From Mucilaginibacter terrae (GTDB taxonomy: Bacteria; Bacteroidota; Bacteroidia; Sphingobacteriales; Sphingobacteriaceae), in NCBI RefSeq assembly GCF_031951985.1, contig NZ_JAVLVU010000001.1, positions 4,588,001-4,652,000 of the forward strand: a DNA stretch of 64,000 nucleotides. Reading direction: 5' to 3'. How positions within the stretch are numbered: position 1 is the first letter of the stretch; the number at the start of each line of letters is the position of its first letter. A program made the translations under genes and the position numbers. The notes beneath the pieces were generated by a model, which was not told the origin of the DNA, did no database searches, and saw only the letters and a program-made list of their open reading frames with translations. Positions 34,301 to 43,908 of this stretch are shown here, piece by piece.

Positions 34301-35448
34301 TGCAGTTCCTGCATCCTGTGCGAGCCGAAAAGTATCTGTACATCAGGGTAAAGGATTCAGGTATCGGTATTTCTCCTGAATCTATAGTTCATTTATTTGA
34401 ACGCTATTACCGCATCAGTAATGCGCACCTTGGATCGGGGATCGGTTTAGCGTTTGTGAAAAGCTTGACCGAATTGCATCGGGGTGATATATATGTTTAT
34501 AGTGAACGCCATAAAGGGACTGAACTAATTATAGGTTTACCTTACCGAAAGGAAGACCATGAGGCCGGATCGATGGCAGATGCCGGTTATGAAAGTTTGG
34601 TTAGGCTGGAGAGCACGGCAGATACAACCGACTTTGAGATTGATGATTACGCCAACGAAGTTCCTGCATCGGGTAAAGAAGAGCATGACCGCATATTACT
34701 CGTGGACGATAACCTGGAACTACGTACATTTCTTAAGGACGTTTTGGAAAAGCATTACCACATCATGGAAGCCAATAATGGAAAGGAAGGACTGACCCTG
34801 GCTAAAGAAAACTATCCCGATATTATTTTGAGCGACGTAATGATGCCGGAAATGGATGGCATAGAATTTTGTTATCAGGTTAAGAATGATCTGGATACCA
34901 GTCATATCCCCTTTGTGATGCTTACTGCAAAAGATGCGATCGAGTCGAAAATTCAAGGTACACAATCCGGTGCGGATGTATACCTTACCAAACCGCTGAG
35001 CATGGCCTTGCTGCTGGCCACAGTCAAAAATATACTGGATCAGCAAAAGAAAAGCAGAGAGCATTATATCAAAGATTATTTTTTAGGAACCAAGGATTTG
35101 GTGCAAACCACCAAGGACAAAGAGTTTCTGGATCATTTTTCCAATATACTCGACCAGCAAATTACAAATAGCGATCTTGATATGGTGCATCTTTCGCAGG
35201 AGATGGGCATGAGTCAGTCTAAACTATACCAAAAGATCAAAAAATTGTCGGGGCAGTCCATTGTGGAGTTTGTGCGGAGCTACCGGTTAAAGAAAGCGGT
35301 ACAGATCATGGTTCATGAAGATATATCCATCAACGAGGTTATCTACAGGGTTGGCATCCAAACCGCTTCCCATTTTGCAAAAATTTTTAAAAAGGAATAT
35401 GGCAAAACACCATCTCAATTCCTAAATGAGATCAAGGGTCGCGCCTGA
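31306..35448 (+). CDS. Hybrid two-component system regulator (HTCS)
   Basis: 1380 residues from ATG 31306; GTG 31300 is an alternative. Signal peptide to about 29; then periplasmic two-component propeller repeats (IRKIFKDRSGRLWLGTSNGL and many like it, about 40-700) and a Y_Y_Y domain (about 710-790, YKLENFDRKWNDIG); a transmembrane helix (WWFALLTIATVLTILYLAYD, about 802); HisKA with FFTNISHEFRTPLSLI (phospho-His about 853); HATPase; receiver domain with LLVDDNLELR and LSDVMMPEMDG (Asp about 1177); and a C-terminal AraC HTH. Senses an oligosaccharide and activates the adjacent susCD/hydrolase genes. No stop or domain loss. Confidence 0.95.
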   Translation: MRGVVFSCFQILLQLSLVVAGSLFSVYAQHNNTLSFSRIDRNEGLSNSSVESIAQDSRGFIWFGTTDGLNRFDGAKMAVFRHVRGNQHSLSSNFIRKIFKDRSGRLWLGTSNGLNLFEPETNTFSSHIHRSAYVESKGDRINDIYEDADQALWVATGWGSISKVNVKERRFEDYYFRNTQSAPQNNSNVYCIAHRNVTSMWVGTQNGVRIFDIKSRKFIDPPYQLSKKIPYRIRTLAVTRSGQLWIGTEENGLFRANLADGKLEHFQYSPQNSGSLGSNRIISMAIGAKDQLYVGTVNGGFNVFNEENKSFVKYINDPALPNSISQRSVSAIFLDKQQNIWLGTPRGGVDVATTSRPKFDRYQHNPNRLSISYNDVKSFSEDEHGNIWIGTDGGGLNYFNRETGAFKAYRNIPGKSNTLGSDQVMSVLSDHAGRLWAGTFDGGLNLFDPTNGTFERFVHDSRNKASIASNLVEDILEDSKKRLWVCTYNGGLNLFDPQKKEFVLAGQGKTPDKQISGVKLLSVKEDRQGKLWIVTDDAGLNRYDPETGGVKHYFNKGLNSDLTAVFIDHYGRIWAGKNGLYLYHPDEDRFILYKDAGELKNEFIKGILESTPGELWISTTNGIYQFNILKKTLKNYNTNDGLQGMEFEFNSCLKARDGTMFFGGTNGFNAFKPDSIKLNNFMAPIYFTSLEIFNQKIKPAPNSVLSKDISYTGEIVLSPEQTSFGIEFALLNFVNPANNRYAYKLENFDRKWNDIGHLHHASYTNLDPGKYIFKVKAANNDGLWNPKVATLTVIISPPFYKTWWFALLTIATVLTILYLAYDFKKKLDHKTLIEKQKEEVLQLQLQFFTNISHEFRTPLSLIVGPLEALKNENSPVRQKKLYQVIDRNAQRLMRLVNELMDFRKLQSGVLRLSIRPYHASELFGNIAAEFENIAAQKEINFEVSVQNDIDTVWVDGDFVEKIIYNLLNNAFKYTEAGGVVNFNVWTSMKEHTAAFQNQLQFLHPVRAEKYLYIRVKDSGIGISPESIVHLFERYYRISNAHLGSGIGLAFVKSLTELHRGDIYVYSERHKGTELIIGLPYRKEDHEAGSMADAGYESLVRLESTADTTDFEIDDYANEVPASGKEEHDRILLVDDNLELRTFLKDVLEKHYHIMEANNGKEGLTLAKENYPDIILSDVMMPEMDGIEFCYQVKNDLDTSHIPFVMLTAKDAIESKIQGTQSGADVYLTKPLSMALLLATVKNILDQQKKSREHYIKDYFLGTKDLVQTTKDKEFLDHFSNILDQQITNSDLDMVHLSQEMGMSQSKLYQKIKKLSGQSIVEFVRSYRLKKAVQIMVHEDISINEVIYRVGIQTASHFAKIFKKEYGKTPSQFLNEIKGRA

Positions 35449-35715
35449 TCCCGATTCCTTAAAATAAATTCACCGGCACGTTTCCGAACATGTTCAGCTT
35501 TACTAAAAGGGCCTATAATGCCTGAAAATAGCGATTTGGACAACAATTATGCGAATTTGCGATAACGCACAGTCCTCATTCACTTCGTTATTTGCTTGTG
35601 AATTCGATGTTACACAGTATCTCATTCTTGCAGCCGGATACAAAATCGCGCTTTAAGAATTCCTGCGAACGTCCTCTTCATTGAGTAAACCAATTTTAAC
35701 CAGTTAAATTAAATT

Positions 35716-38700
35716 ATGCAAATTTTTACGCTTCAATGCTGGAGACGGTGCGGCATGCTTGCACTTATCATGTCTCTTTTTTGGATGGTCCCTTCCACAG
35801 CCCTTGGTCAGGGAATGGTGACGGTTTCCGGAACGGTCAGTTCAAAAGACGATGGAAGTTCTCTTCCCGGTACCTCCGTTAAATTAAAGAACGGTGCCCT
35901 TGGTACGACCACCGATGTCAATGGCAAATATTCGATCAGTGTGCCTCAGGGGGCTGTGCTCGTATTTAGCCAGGTTGGTATGGAACAAGTTGAGCAAACT
36001 GTCAAGGAAAGTACCATGAACATTGTCATGACTACCAAACAAGGATCGCTTAACGAGGTGGTGGTCATTGGTTATGGTACAACAACCAAGCAAAATCTTA
36101 CCACGGCGGTAACCAAGATCGATCCTAAAAAGATCCCTACCGCGGCGAACAGTTCTGTACCCGAAATGCTTTTCGGCAGGGCTGCAGGTTTGCAAGTTAC
36201 CCAGCAAAGTTCACAGCCGGGAGGTAATATCAATATCTCAGTTCGTGGTAAAGGAACGCCGCTTTATGTAGTTGATGGGGTTTTATTCCCTTCTGGTGGC
36301 CTGGAGCCCAGCAATGGTTCTTCTATTGAATTACAGGGGGTAAACCGTGGGGCACTGGCCGGATTAAATCCTAATGATATCGAATCTATTGAGGTGCTTA
36401 AAGATGCGAGCGCTGCTATTTACGGCGTTTCTGCGGCCAATGGTGTTATCCTGATCACTACAAAGAAAGGCAAGGCAGGCCGTATGAATATCAGTTACGA
36501 TGGTAACCGTTCACTGGTGAAGAACCTGCCGTACCTGAAACCGCTGAATCCGACCGACTACATGAGTTATTTCAATCAGCTTAATCGCGACAAATATTTG
36601 TCGGACCGGAATATGGCGCCATTCGGTACAGTAACTGCAAATTTAAGCGGATACACTCAAACTTATTCTGCAGCACAGATTGCGGCTGCAGGGAAGGGTA
36701 CCGACTGGTTAGGTCAGGTTTTGCGGAACGGCAGCGTCGACAATCATAACGTAAGCATCAACGGAGGTACGGAAAAATTGACCTATTTTTTCTCCGGACA
36801 ATATTTTAACCAGCAGGGTACAGTAAAAGGATCTGATTTGACGCGCTATTCTGGCCGGATGAACCTCAGTTTCGAATTGGCATCTTGGGTAAAGTTAAAC
36901 ACCAATATAAGTGCCAACCGTAATAGTTACGGTAACCCTCAGGCTGGCTGGCAAACCGGCGGTTCAGGTACCCAGGGCTTTAATGCACTTCAGGCTGCAC
37001 TGGCCTATCCCACCAGCGTGCCAGTATATGACGCTACCGGCGCTTATAGTATTTTCAGGAATACGGGCAATCCGCTTTCACTACTGACGATCAATGATAA
37101 GACCAAATTCGAGGGGATGCTTTCCAATTTTTCCCTGGATTTTACCATCATTCCCAAGATGCTGACCGCTAAAGTGCTCTATGGTAACAATAGCGAGAAC
37201 TCGGTAAGGGATTTCTATATTCCTTCGGATGTATTCTTTGGACAATTGTATAAATCAAGAGCCAGCCTTGGCGAGTCAAGACGCCTGAACCAAACCATGG
37301 AGGCCTCCTTCTCTTTTAAAAAGAATATCAAGAATATCCTGAACATTGATGCAGTAATGGGCGTGGGCCGTTATTTAAATGATAATTCGGGTTTCGGGAT
37401 CGAGACCTCCAATGTGCTTGACGCCATTAATACCGAAAATTTGGCAACGGCAACAGGTCCGAGAGTGATCTCTTCATATATCGGAAGGGATCAGTTACGC
37501 TCTTTCTTTATCCGAACCAATTTTGACTTCTTGGACCGTTACCTGTTATCCTTAAGCTTACGTCGTGATGGAACAGATAAATTCTATCCGGATAATAAAT
37601 ACCAGAACTTCCCTTCGATCTCAGGTGCCTGGAAGATCTCCAGTGAACCATTCTTCAAAGGCATGGATGTGGTCAGCCTGGCTAAGATCAGGGCAAGTTA
37701 TGGTACAACCGGTACAAGCCCTGGAACGGCTGCTTATGGTATTTACGGCCCCGATGCAACAGCAATCACTTTCAACAACGGTTCGGTAGTTTATATCCCA
37801 TACCGCCAGACCGCTTTTGACAATCCTAATCTACGCTGGCCGATCACTAAGACATTAGATCTTGGTTTTGATTTCGGCATCCTAAAAGACCGTATTAACG
37901 GCTCGGTAGATTGGTATCGCGAAGAGCTCACCAGGTTAGTGCAAAACGCAGCAACAGCGCAATTGTCGACCATATCGACCGCACCGGTCAATGGTGGGCA
38001 TCAGCGCAGAGAAGGTATTGACATATCGCTGAATAGCACTAACATTCAGACACAGAACTTTAGCTGGAACAGTAATATCAATTTCACCAATTTTAAGATC
38101 CGCTGGGTAGAGCGCTTTTCATTCGACCCGCTTCCAAGAGGAGGTAGTCTGGAAGATCCAATCGGTACCATCTATGTTTATGAAACTAATGGGATTTTGC
38201 AACAGGGCCAAACACTGCCAACATCCCAGCCGAATGGTGCCAAAAAGCCTGGTTCGCCAATATTTGTTGACCAGAATGGGAATGGAACACTCGACGATGG
38301 AGACATTGTTAAAAGGGCAGGTGTGCCAAAAGGTATTATCGGGTTCGGTAACAACTTCAGGTATAAGAATATAGACCTTGCTGTATTTATGTACGGCCAG
38401 TACGGCGCATGGGGTTACGATTATACTACTAAGTGGGGTGATCCTTTAGCGCTGTTAGCGGGAAATCAAAGCGGAACGGACCGGATCAAACAAGCCTGGA
38501 GTACCAGTAACACCGCCGGCACATTACCCGGAGCTGCCTATAACGAAACTACGGTTACCGGTTTAAATGCAGGTATTGATACCCGTTTGGCCAAGCGCGA
38601 CTTTATCCGTTGCCGTAACATTACTGCCGGGTATACCTTCGGTGGTCCTGCCATTCAAAAGTTTGCTAAAAGCATCCGTGTATTTGCTGATGTACAAAAT

Positions 38701-38823
38701 GCATTCATAATTACCGGATTCAAGTCTATCGATCCGGAGATTCAAGCCGCTAATGCCAATGGCGGACCAGCTCCTTATCCAATGGCACGCACGATCTCAT
38801 TAGGCCTTAGAGCCAATTTTTAA
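35716..38823 (+). CDS. SusC-like TonB-dependent glycan transporter
   Basis: 1035 residues. Signal peptide through ALGQ (about 32), then a carboxypeptidase-like regulatory domain (VTVSGTVSSKDDGSSLPGTS... TDVNGKYSISVP). The TonB box/plug region is EVVVIGYGTTTKQNLTTAVT, the plug has VRGKGTPLYVVDGV and SIEVLKDASAAIYGVSAANG, and the 22-strand barrel ends in RTISLGLRANF with the terminal aromatic residue. Imports oligosaccharides across the outer membrane under TonB/ExbBD energy. No STN domain, so not anti-sigma controlled; consistent with control by the hybrid regulator. Partner SusD is 11 bases downstream. Confidence 0.95.
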   Translation: MQIFTLQCWRRCGMLALIMSLFWMVPSTALGQGMVTVSGTVSSKDDGSSLPGTSVKLKNGALGTTTDVNGKYSISVPQGAVLVFSQVGMEQVEQTVKESTMNIVMTTKQGSLNEVVVIGYGTTTKQNLTTAVTKIDPKKIPTAANSSVPEMLFGRAAGLQVTQQSSQPGGNINISVRGKGTPLYVVDGVLFPSGGLEPSNGSSIELQGVNRGALAGLNPNDIESIEVLKDASAAIYGVSAANGVILITTKKGKAGRMNISYDGNRSLVKNLPYLKPLNPTDYMSYFNQLNRDKYLSDRNMAPFGTVTANLSGYTQTYSAAQIAAAGKGTDWLGQVLRNGSVDNHNVSINGGTEKLTYFFSGQYFNQQGTVKGSDLTRYSGRMNLSFELASWVKLNTNISANRNSYGNPQAGWQTGGSGTQGFNALQAALAYPTSVPVYDATGAYSIFRNTGNPLSLLTINDKTKFEGMLSNFSLDFTIIPKMLTAKVLYGNNSENSVRDFYIPSDVFFGQLYKSRASLGESRRLNQTMEASFSFKKNIKNILNIDAVMGVGRYLNDNSGFGIETSNVLDAINTENLATATGPRVISSYIGRDQLRSFFIRTNFDFLDRYLLSLSLRRDGTDKFYPDNKYQNFPSISGAWKISSEPFFKGMDVVSLAKIRASYGTTGTSPGTAAYGIYGPDATAITFNNGSVVYIPYRQTAFDNPNLRWPITKTLDLGFDFGILKDRINGSVDWYREELTRLVQNAATAQLSTISTAPVNGGHQRREGIDISLNSTNIQTQNFSWNSNINFTNFKIRWVERFSFDPLPRGGSLEDPIGTIYVYETNGILQQGQTLPTSQPNGAKKPGSPIFVDQNGNGTLDDGDIVKRAGVPKGIIGFGNNFRYKNIDLAVFMYGQYGAWGYDYTTKWGDPLALLAGNQSGTDRIKQAWSTSNTAGTLPGAAYNETTVTGLNAGIDTRLAKRDFIRCRNITAGYTFGGPAIQKFAKSIRVFADVQNAFIITGFKSIDPEIQAANANGGPAPYPMARTISLGLRANF

Positions 38824-38834
38824 TCTTAAACAAT

Positions 38835-40337
38835 ATGAAAAAGATAGTATATGCTGTAAGTATCACAGCTACGATGATACTCGGGGCTTGTAACAAGAAC
38901 TTTGATCCTGTTCTTAATGGTGTGCTGATACCAACAAATTTTCCAAAGACAGAATCTGATTTTGAACTTTATACTCTTCAGGCGTATAAGCCTTTCGGTT
39001 CTAAGTGGGGTTATAATGATGTAGCCTATCAAAATATGTTCTTCAGCCCTGAATATGGGCAATTTGTGATGTTCGACCTTCCGACTGACGAATTTAATAT
39101 CTTCACGGAGCAGGGCGGCGCCTGGGAAGGATTTAGCAAAGCAGATTTTTCTTTCATGCGTACACAGGGCAAAGCCAGCCATTTTGAAAAGGTGAGGTAC
39201 ATCACACGAATGACACAGGTGATCGCTGATCTGCAAAAAGCAAATATTTCAGATGCCAAAAGGAAGCTTTTCATCGCCGAGGCCAGAATGGGACGCGGCT
39301 GGGCCATGTATTATTTGTTGCACATGTATGGGCCGGTACCGTTTATAACCGATCCTGCCAAGATCAATACAGAAGCTGAAACCGACCTGACGAGGCCGAC
39401 CCGCGAAGCATTCGTTAAAGTGATCGAAGAAGACCTAAGGTATGCAGCCGATAATCTGCCGGTGGCTCCTGCACAGTACGGGCGGTTTAATAAAGGGCTG
39501 GCACTTGGTAGCCTGATGCGATTGTATCTTAATGAAAAAAATTACGCCAAAGCGGAGCCGGTAGGACGCGAGATTCTGCCTTTAGGATATAGCCTGGTAA
39601 CTGATTATGCCGGTTTGTTTAGGGAAGTAACGGAAAAGAACAGTGAGACCATTTACGCAATCACGGTTGATCCCGCAGCACCAACAAACGGAGACGGAGG
39701 AGGCAACTTCAATGCGATGGCACTTTATTGTCTTCCTAATGATTTTAAAAGTTTTAAACTGAATGGCGGCTGGTACAGTCCTAATGGTATTTATTGTCCA
39801 ACCTGGCAGTTCTATGATTCTTTTGACGTAAATGATAAAAGGCGTTCGCTAATGATCCCGTCATACATTCCTAAAAATGGCGGTGCCGAACGTAACCGGG
39901 CTAATATGCGCGGGCCTGTTTTGAGGAAATACCCGGATGAATCTACCCCGGGAGCAGATGTGCAGGGTAATGACATCCCGCTTTTGAGATATGCAGATGT
40001 ATTGTTGATGCTGGCCGAGGCCATTAACCATAATTCCAACGGACCTACATCAGAGGCCATTGGTTATGTAAATGATGTTCGTTTTAAACATGGTGGCCTG
40101 GGGCCGTTGGCAGCCACTGCAACCGGTTCACTTACCGCATTTGATGAAGCCATTTTGAAAGAGCGGGGCTGGGACCTTTATTTTGAAGGGGTGCGTAAGA
40201 TAGACCTGATCAGGATGGGTAAATATGCATCAGCATTGCAGTCGGTAGGCAAAATTCCCGGGCCCGAACTTTTTCCGGTACCGCAGTACGCCATAGATGT
40301 AAGCAAGGGTAAACTTACACCTACGCCCGGCTATTAA
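38835..40337 (+). CDS. SusD/RagB-like glycan-binding lipoprotein
   Basis: 500 residues with lipoprotein signal MKKIVYAVSITATMILGAC (acyl Cys at 19). Alpha-helical TPR-like SusD fold: EARMGRGWAMYYLLHMYGPV in the first half and the C-terminal LRYADVLLMLAEAINHNSN, ERGWDLYFEGVRKIDLIRMG. Binds the polysaccharide at the surface and closes the SusC lid. It is 11 bases after susC; a strong terminator lies downstream at 40437, so the enzymes following it are likely expressed from their own promoter. Confidence 0.95.
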   Translation: MKKIVYAVSITATMILGACNKNFDPVLNGVLIPTNFPKTESDFELYTLQAYKPFGSKWGYNDVAYQNMFFSPEYGQFVMFDLPTDEFNIFTEQGGAWEGFSKADFSFMRTQGKASHFEKVRYITRMTQVIADLQKANISDAKRKLFIAEARMGRGWAMYYLLHMYGPVPFITDPAKINTEAETDLTRPTREAFVKVIEEDLRYAADNLPVAPAQYGRFNKGLALGSLMRLYLNEKNYAKAEPVGREILPLGYSLVTDYAGLFREVTEKNSETIYAITVDPAAPTNGDGGGNFNAMALYCLPNDFKSFKLNGGWYSPNGIYCPTWQFYDSFDVNDKRRSLMIPSYIPKNGGAERNRANMRGPVLRKYPDESTPGADVQGNDIPLLRYADVLLMLAEAINHNSNGPTSEAIGYVNDVRFKHGGLGPLAATATGSLTAFDEAILKERGWDLYFEGVRKIDLIRMGKYASALQSVGKIPGPELFPVPQYAIDVSKGKLTPTPGY

Positions 40338-40436
40338 TAATACTTAATTGAGTGATAAGTAGTATAAACGAAGTTTTAAACAGACAATTATTTTTTATTT
40401 AAATCTACACAATTGGTTTAGGGCTACGCCCGGACG

Positions 40437-40477
40437 ACAGGACCTGCCTCCCCGGCAGGCCTGTTTGTCTTTTTTAG
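40437..40477 (+). terminator. Intrinsic terminator after susD
   Basis: ACAGG-A-CCTGCC (40437-40448) pairs with GGCAGG-CCTGT (40454-40464), followed by TTGTCTTTTTT. Confidence 0.75.
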
Positions 40478-40564
40478 CCGCAGTAAGGCAATTCAATAAG
40501 CCCTTCTAAAAATCATTTTGCAAAGAGACTTAAAAAGGCTGTGTAATATAGCCGCCAAATATTT

Positions 40565-43528
40565 ATGAAAAGAAGAGCCTTCTTATTATCCGGTGTACAG
40601 ATCTCCGCTTTAACGGCCCTGGCATCCACGCAAGGACGATCTTGGGTCAGGCTGATTGATATGCCTGCAAATGCCGGTAATAACGATCTTGACAGGTTGT
40701 TTATTAACCCGCCCATGGAAGCCCGGCCTTACACATTGTGGCACTGGATGAACGGGGTGATCAGTAGGGAAGGCATAACGGCAGATCTGGAATCTTTCAA
40801 AGAAGCAGGTTTGGGCGGAGCTCAAATGTTTTTGGTAGGGGGAAGTGAAGCTAAAATCGACGATCCGGCAAATCAGATCATGAGTGAGAACTGGAAAGAA
40901 CTCTTTTCTCATGCCCTAAAGGAGTCTGGGCGTTTGGGTTTGAAATTAGGTACACACAACTCTCCCGGATGGTCTTCGACCGGGTATAAGACAATCGTTG
41001 CGGAACAAGCTATGCAACAGGTGGTTTTCACGGAGACGCTTGTTGGTGGAGACCGTTCATATGCAGGGCCTATCCCGCAACCAACTGCCAAAAAAGGGTT
41101 TTACAGAGATATTGTTTGTTGGGGTGTAAAAAAGGAAGGGCCGGTCAATGTCAATGAAATGATCAACCTTTCCGGCCATCTCAGTTCAAATGGTGATCTT
41201 AACTGGCAGGTGCCCTCAGGTGACTGGGTAGTAATACGTATCGGTCACACGGTCATTGAAAAATTCAATCTTACCGCACCTGTTTCGGGGCAGGGTTTGG
41301 AAGTTGATAAATTGGATGCACAGGCATTGCGGGCATACTGGAAGACCTTCCCGGATCAGTTAAATAAACTGGCCGGTAAATTCAATGGCTCTGTATTCAA
41401 TCGATATGAAGTGGATAGTTATGAGATGGGCACCCAAAACTGGACATCAAAAATGCCGGCAGAATTTAAGAAAAGACGTGGATATGATATACTTCCTTTC
41501 CTTGTACAGGTGAGCGGTCGTCTTGTTACCGATAAGGACACCACTTCGCGTTTTCAATGGGATTGGAAAGAGACCATCAAGCAACTTTTTGCGGAGAACT
41601 ATTATGGCAGCATGCAGCAGCTCATCAAAGAGCAGGGTATGGAATTTATTTTGGAGCCTTACGCCACAGGCCACGATCAGCCGTTTGAAAGCAATAACGC
41701 CGCCAAATATGGCGATGTGCTGATGTGTGAGTTCTGGCAAAAGCCTACCACGTGGGGCTGGGATTCTGTCAAGCCCACAGCATCAGGTGCACACACCTGG
41801 GGGAAAAACATAGTCGCAGCGGAAGCCTTTACAGGACAACCCAATTCAGCATGGAAGGTCGATCCTTATGCGCTTAAATCCGTTGGCGACCGTGCATTTG
41901 CAGGTGGGGTCAATATGTTGTTTTTTCATACCTCAGCCCATCAACCCTGGAAAAATGTGTATCCCGGGATGACCATGGGGCAGTGGGGAACGCATTTCGG
42001 CAGAACTCAGCTCTGGTGGAATAAGGGCGGCAAAGAATGGATCAGCTACCTTACCCGTTGCCAGTTTATGCTGCGGCAGGGCAAGCCGGTGACCGACCTG
42101 TTGTACCTGGTATATGACCGTGTAACGCCAAAGCCCATACCCGGATTTTATGATGAGACGATCGGAACGGATGCCTTACTCACCAGATTGGAAGTTGTTA
42201 ACGGAGAACTGGCTTTGCCAGGCGGGTTGAGATACCAGTTGTTGATCCTGCCTGATTCCGCTCAGATGCGACCCGATATTGCCTTAAAGATAAAAAGTTT
42301 AGTGAAAGCAGGGGCAAGAATAGTGGGCCGAAAACCTGAACGTGCTCCCGGCCTGACGGATAGGGAAGTGAACGACAGGTTAGTGAAAGACATAGCGGAT
42401 CAGCTCTGGGGTATGGCTGAATCTGAGAGCCACAACGTATATGGAAAGGGCCAGGTCTTCGCTCTGCAACCTGTTCCTGAAGTTGTTAATAAGCTAAACC
42501 TGACCCCGGATCTGGTAAGTGAGAGTAATGGGCAAATGCCTTTGTTGTGGGTGCATCGCCAGCTTGATAATGGAATAGATATTTATTTCATATCCAATCA
42601 GGAGGACAGGACAATTCAAGCTTCGATCAGCACCAGAGGCGAGGAGCGCATTCCTGAGCTATGGGCGGCAGATTCCGGCACTTCGGAAGAAGCCCCCTGC
42701 TTTCAGTTTAAAGATAAAAGGACGATCACCAGGATCGAGCTTGATCCAAGCGGTTCTGTATTTCTGGTATTCCGGAGAAAAAGACTGGACTCATTACTAA
42801 CTTTAAATAGTATCCGTCAGGACGGATCTCTGAAGCCGTACCTGGTTAAATTCACGAAAGAAAAGGGTGGAAGAACAACATTGGCTGCCTCCGCCGGAGG
42901 AGTCTATTCCCTGGATCTCAGCAATGGAACACAGAAGGTCATTTCCATTGATCAGGTGCCACTGCCGTTATCTGTTAACGGGGCATGGCAATTGACTTTT
43001 AAGGAAGATGGTAGAGAAAAAACGATGATGTCCGATAAACTGGGTTCTTGGACAGAAATGGAGGAACTGAAATATTACTCGGGCACCATATTGTATGAGA
43101 CCACTATACAAATTACCAAGGAACAGGCGACGGGAAAAATAAAAGCCTATCTTGACCTGGGTAAAGTGTTCAATACCGTATCAGTTATGGTTAACGGCAA
43201 GGATATGGGATTGCTGTGGAAGCCACCATTTGCCATGGACCTGACAGGTAAATTAAAGACAGGAGCCAATAAACTTTCTTTGCAGGTCACCAATCTCTGG
43301 GCTAACCGGCTGATAGGTGATGAACAATATCCTGACGACATGATCTGGGAGAAAAGAAACTTAAAGGAAATCCCGGTATGGTTAGACGATATCACCAAAA
43401 GACCTGAACCAAGGAGAAAGACATTTACGACCTTTAAATTTTTTAACAAGGACTCTCCTTTGCTGCCTTCAGGACTGATCGGGCCGGTCTTCATACACTT
43501 TGTAAAAAAGGTCCCGGTAAGTTTGTAG
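40565..43528 (+). CDS. GH106-type alpha-L-rhamnosidase
   Basis: 987 residues. The N-terminus MKRRAFLLSGVQISALTALA has a twin-arginine (RR.FL) type signal. The GH106 architecture is recognised from MEARPYTLWHWMNGVISREG (about 50-70), GGAQMFLVGG, THNSPGWSSTG, VDSYEMGTQNWTSKMPAEFK, FILEPYATGHDQPFESN and the C-terminal beta-sandwich (AYLDLGKVFNTVSVMVNGKD, LQVTNLWANRLIGDEQYPDD). GH106 enzymes cleave terminal alpha-L-rhamnose from pectic rhamnogalacturonan or flavonoid/arabinogalactan glycosides. Last gene of the locus; no terminator is evident after it. Confidence 0.88.
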   Translation: MKRRAFLLSGVQISALTALASTQGRSWVRLIDMPANAGNNDLDRLFINPPMEARPYTLWHWMNGVISREGITADLESFKEAGLGGAQMFLVGGSEAKIDDPANQIMSENWKELFSHALKESGRLGLKLGTHNSPGWSSTGYKTIVAEQAMQQVVFTETLVGGDRSYAGPIPQPTAKKGFYRDIVCWGVKKEGPVNVNEMINLSGHLSSNGDLNWQVPSGDWVVIRIGHTVIEKFNLTAPVSGQGLEVDKLDAQALRAYWKTFPDQLNKLAGKFNGSVFNRYEVDSYEMGTQNWTSKMPAEFKKRRGYDILPFLVQVSGRLVTDKDTTSRFQWDWKETIKQLFAENYYGSMQQLIKEQGMEFILEPYATGHDQPFESNNAAKYGDVLMCEFWQKPTTWGWDSVKPTASGAHTWGKNIVAAEAFTGQPNSAWKVDPYALKSVGDRAFAGGVNMLFFHTSAHQPWKNVYPGMTMGQWGTHFGRTQLWWNKGGKEWISYLTRCQFMLRQGKPVTDLLYLVYDRVTPKPIPGFYDETIGTDALLTRLEVVNGELALPGGLRYQLLILPDSAQMRPDIALKIKSLVKAGARIVGRKPERAPGLTDREVNDRLVKDIADQLWGMAESESHNVYGKGQVFALQPVPEVVNKLNLTPDLVSESNGQMPLLWVHRQLDNGIDIYFISNQEDRTIQASISTRGEERIPELWAADSGTSEEAPCFQFKDKRTITRIELDPSGSVFLVFRRKRLDSLLTLNSIRQDGSLKPYLVKFTKEKGGRTTLAASAGGVYSLDLSNGTQKVISIDQVPLPLSVNGAWQLTFKEDGREKTMMSDKLGSWTEMEELKYYSGTILYETTIQITKEQATGKIKAYLDLGKVFNTVSVMVNGKDMGLLWKPPFAMDLTGKLKTGANKLSLQVTNLWANRLIGDEQYPDDMIWEKRNLKEIPVWLDDITKRPEPRRKTFTTFKFFNKDSPLLPSGLIGPVFIHFVKKVPVSL

Positions 43529-43908
43529 CCACTGATAATCAAGCCTGCGATAAAAAACATCCAACGATAGCCCAAGGCGATTGTTTCTGAGTTTATTGTG
43601 TCTAATGGCGACTCCCATATGCGTTTTTGTATTTGTTTTGGCAAAGTTAATCCTACCTTAAAATAATAAACTACTCTCAGGGTTCATACCTTTATCAAGA
43701 GTAATCTGTACTAAAACTATAAGAAAATAAGGAAAAAGATAGGAAAATGAAGCTATAAATGGGCATCAAAGAATTTCCTACGATTTTGTAACTGAAAATG
43801 CTAATTCTGAAAATCGTAAGAAATCTTAGGAAAGTATCTGAAACAATAAGCAGTAAAAACCTTGTTTAAATGAGAATATGAAAGTAAACGCAAGTGTATG
43901 ATAGTCAA
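43529..43908. other. Right edge of the polysaccharide locus: fragment and non-coding DNA
   Basis: 380 bases. From 43644 toward the left (minus strand) an ATG opens MPKQIQKRIWESPLDTIN followed by an apparent hydrophobic segment (YRWMFFIAGLIISGY), then runs antisense into the GH106 gene: about 40 codons could be a leftover gene start cut off by insertion of the locus. I do not recognise it. 43660-43908 is AT-rich with CTGAAAATCGTAAGAAAT-like words and no gene. Confidence 0.3.

Noticed and set aside
43147..43528. Minus-strand ORF reading through the GH106 gene end
   Set aside because: Antisense of a well-supported glycosidase; only its first 40 codons, outside the gene, could be relevant.
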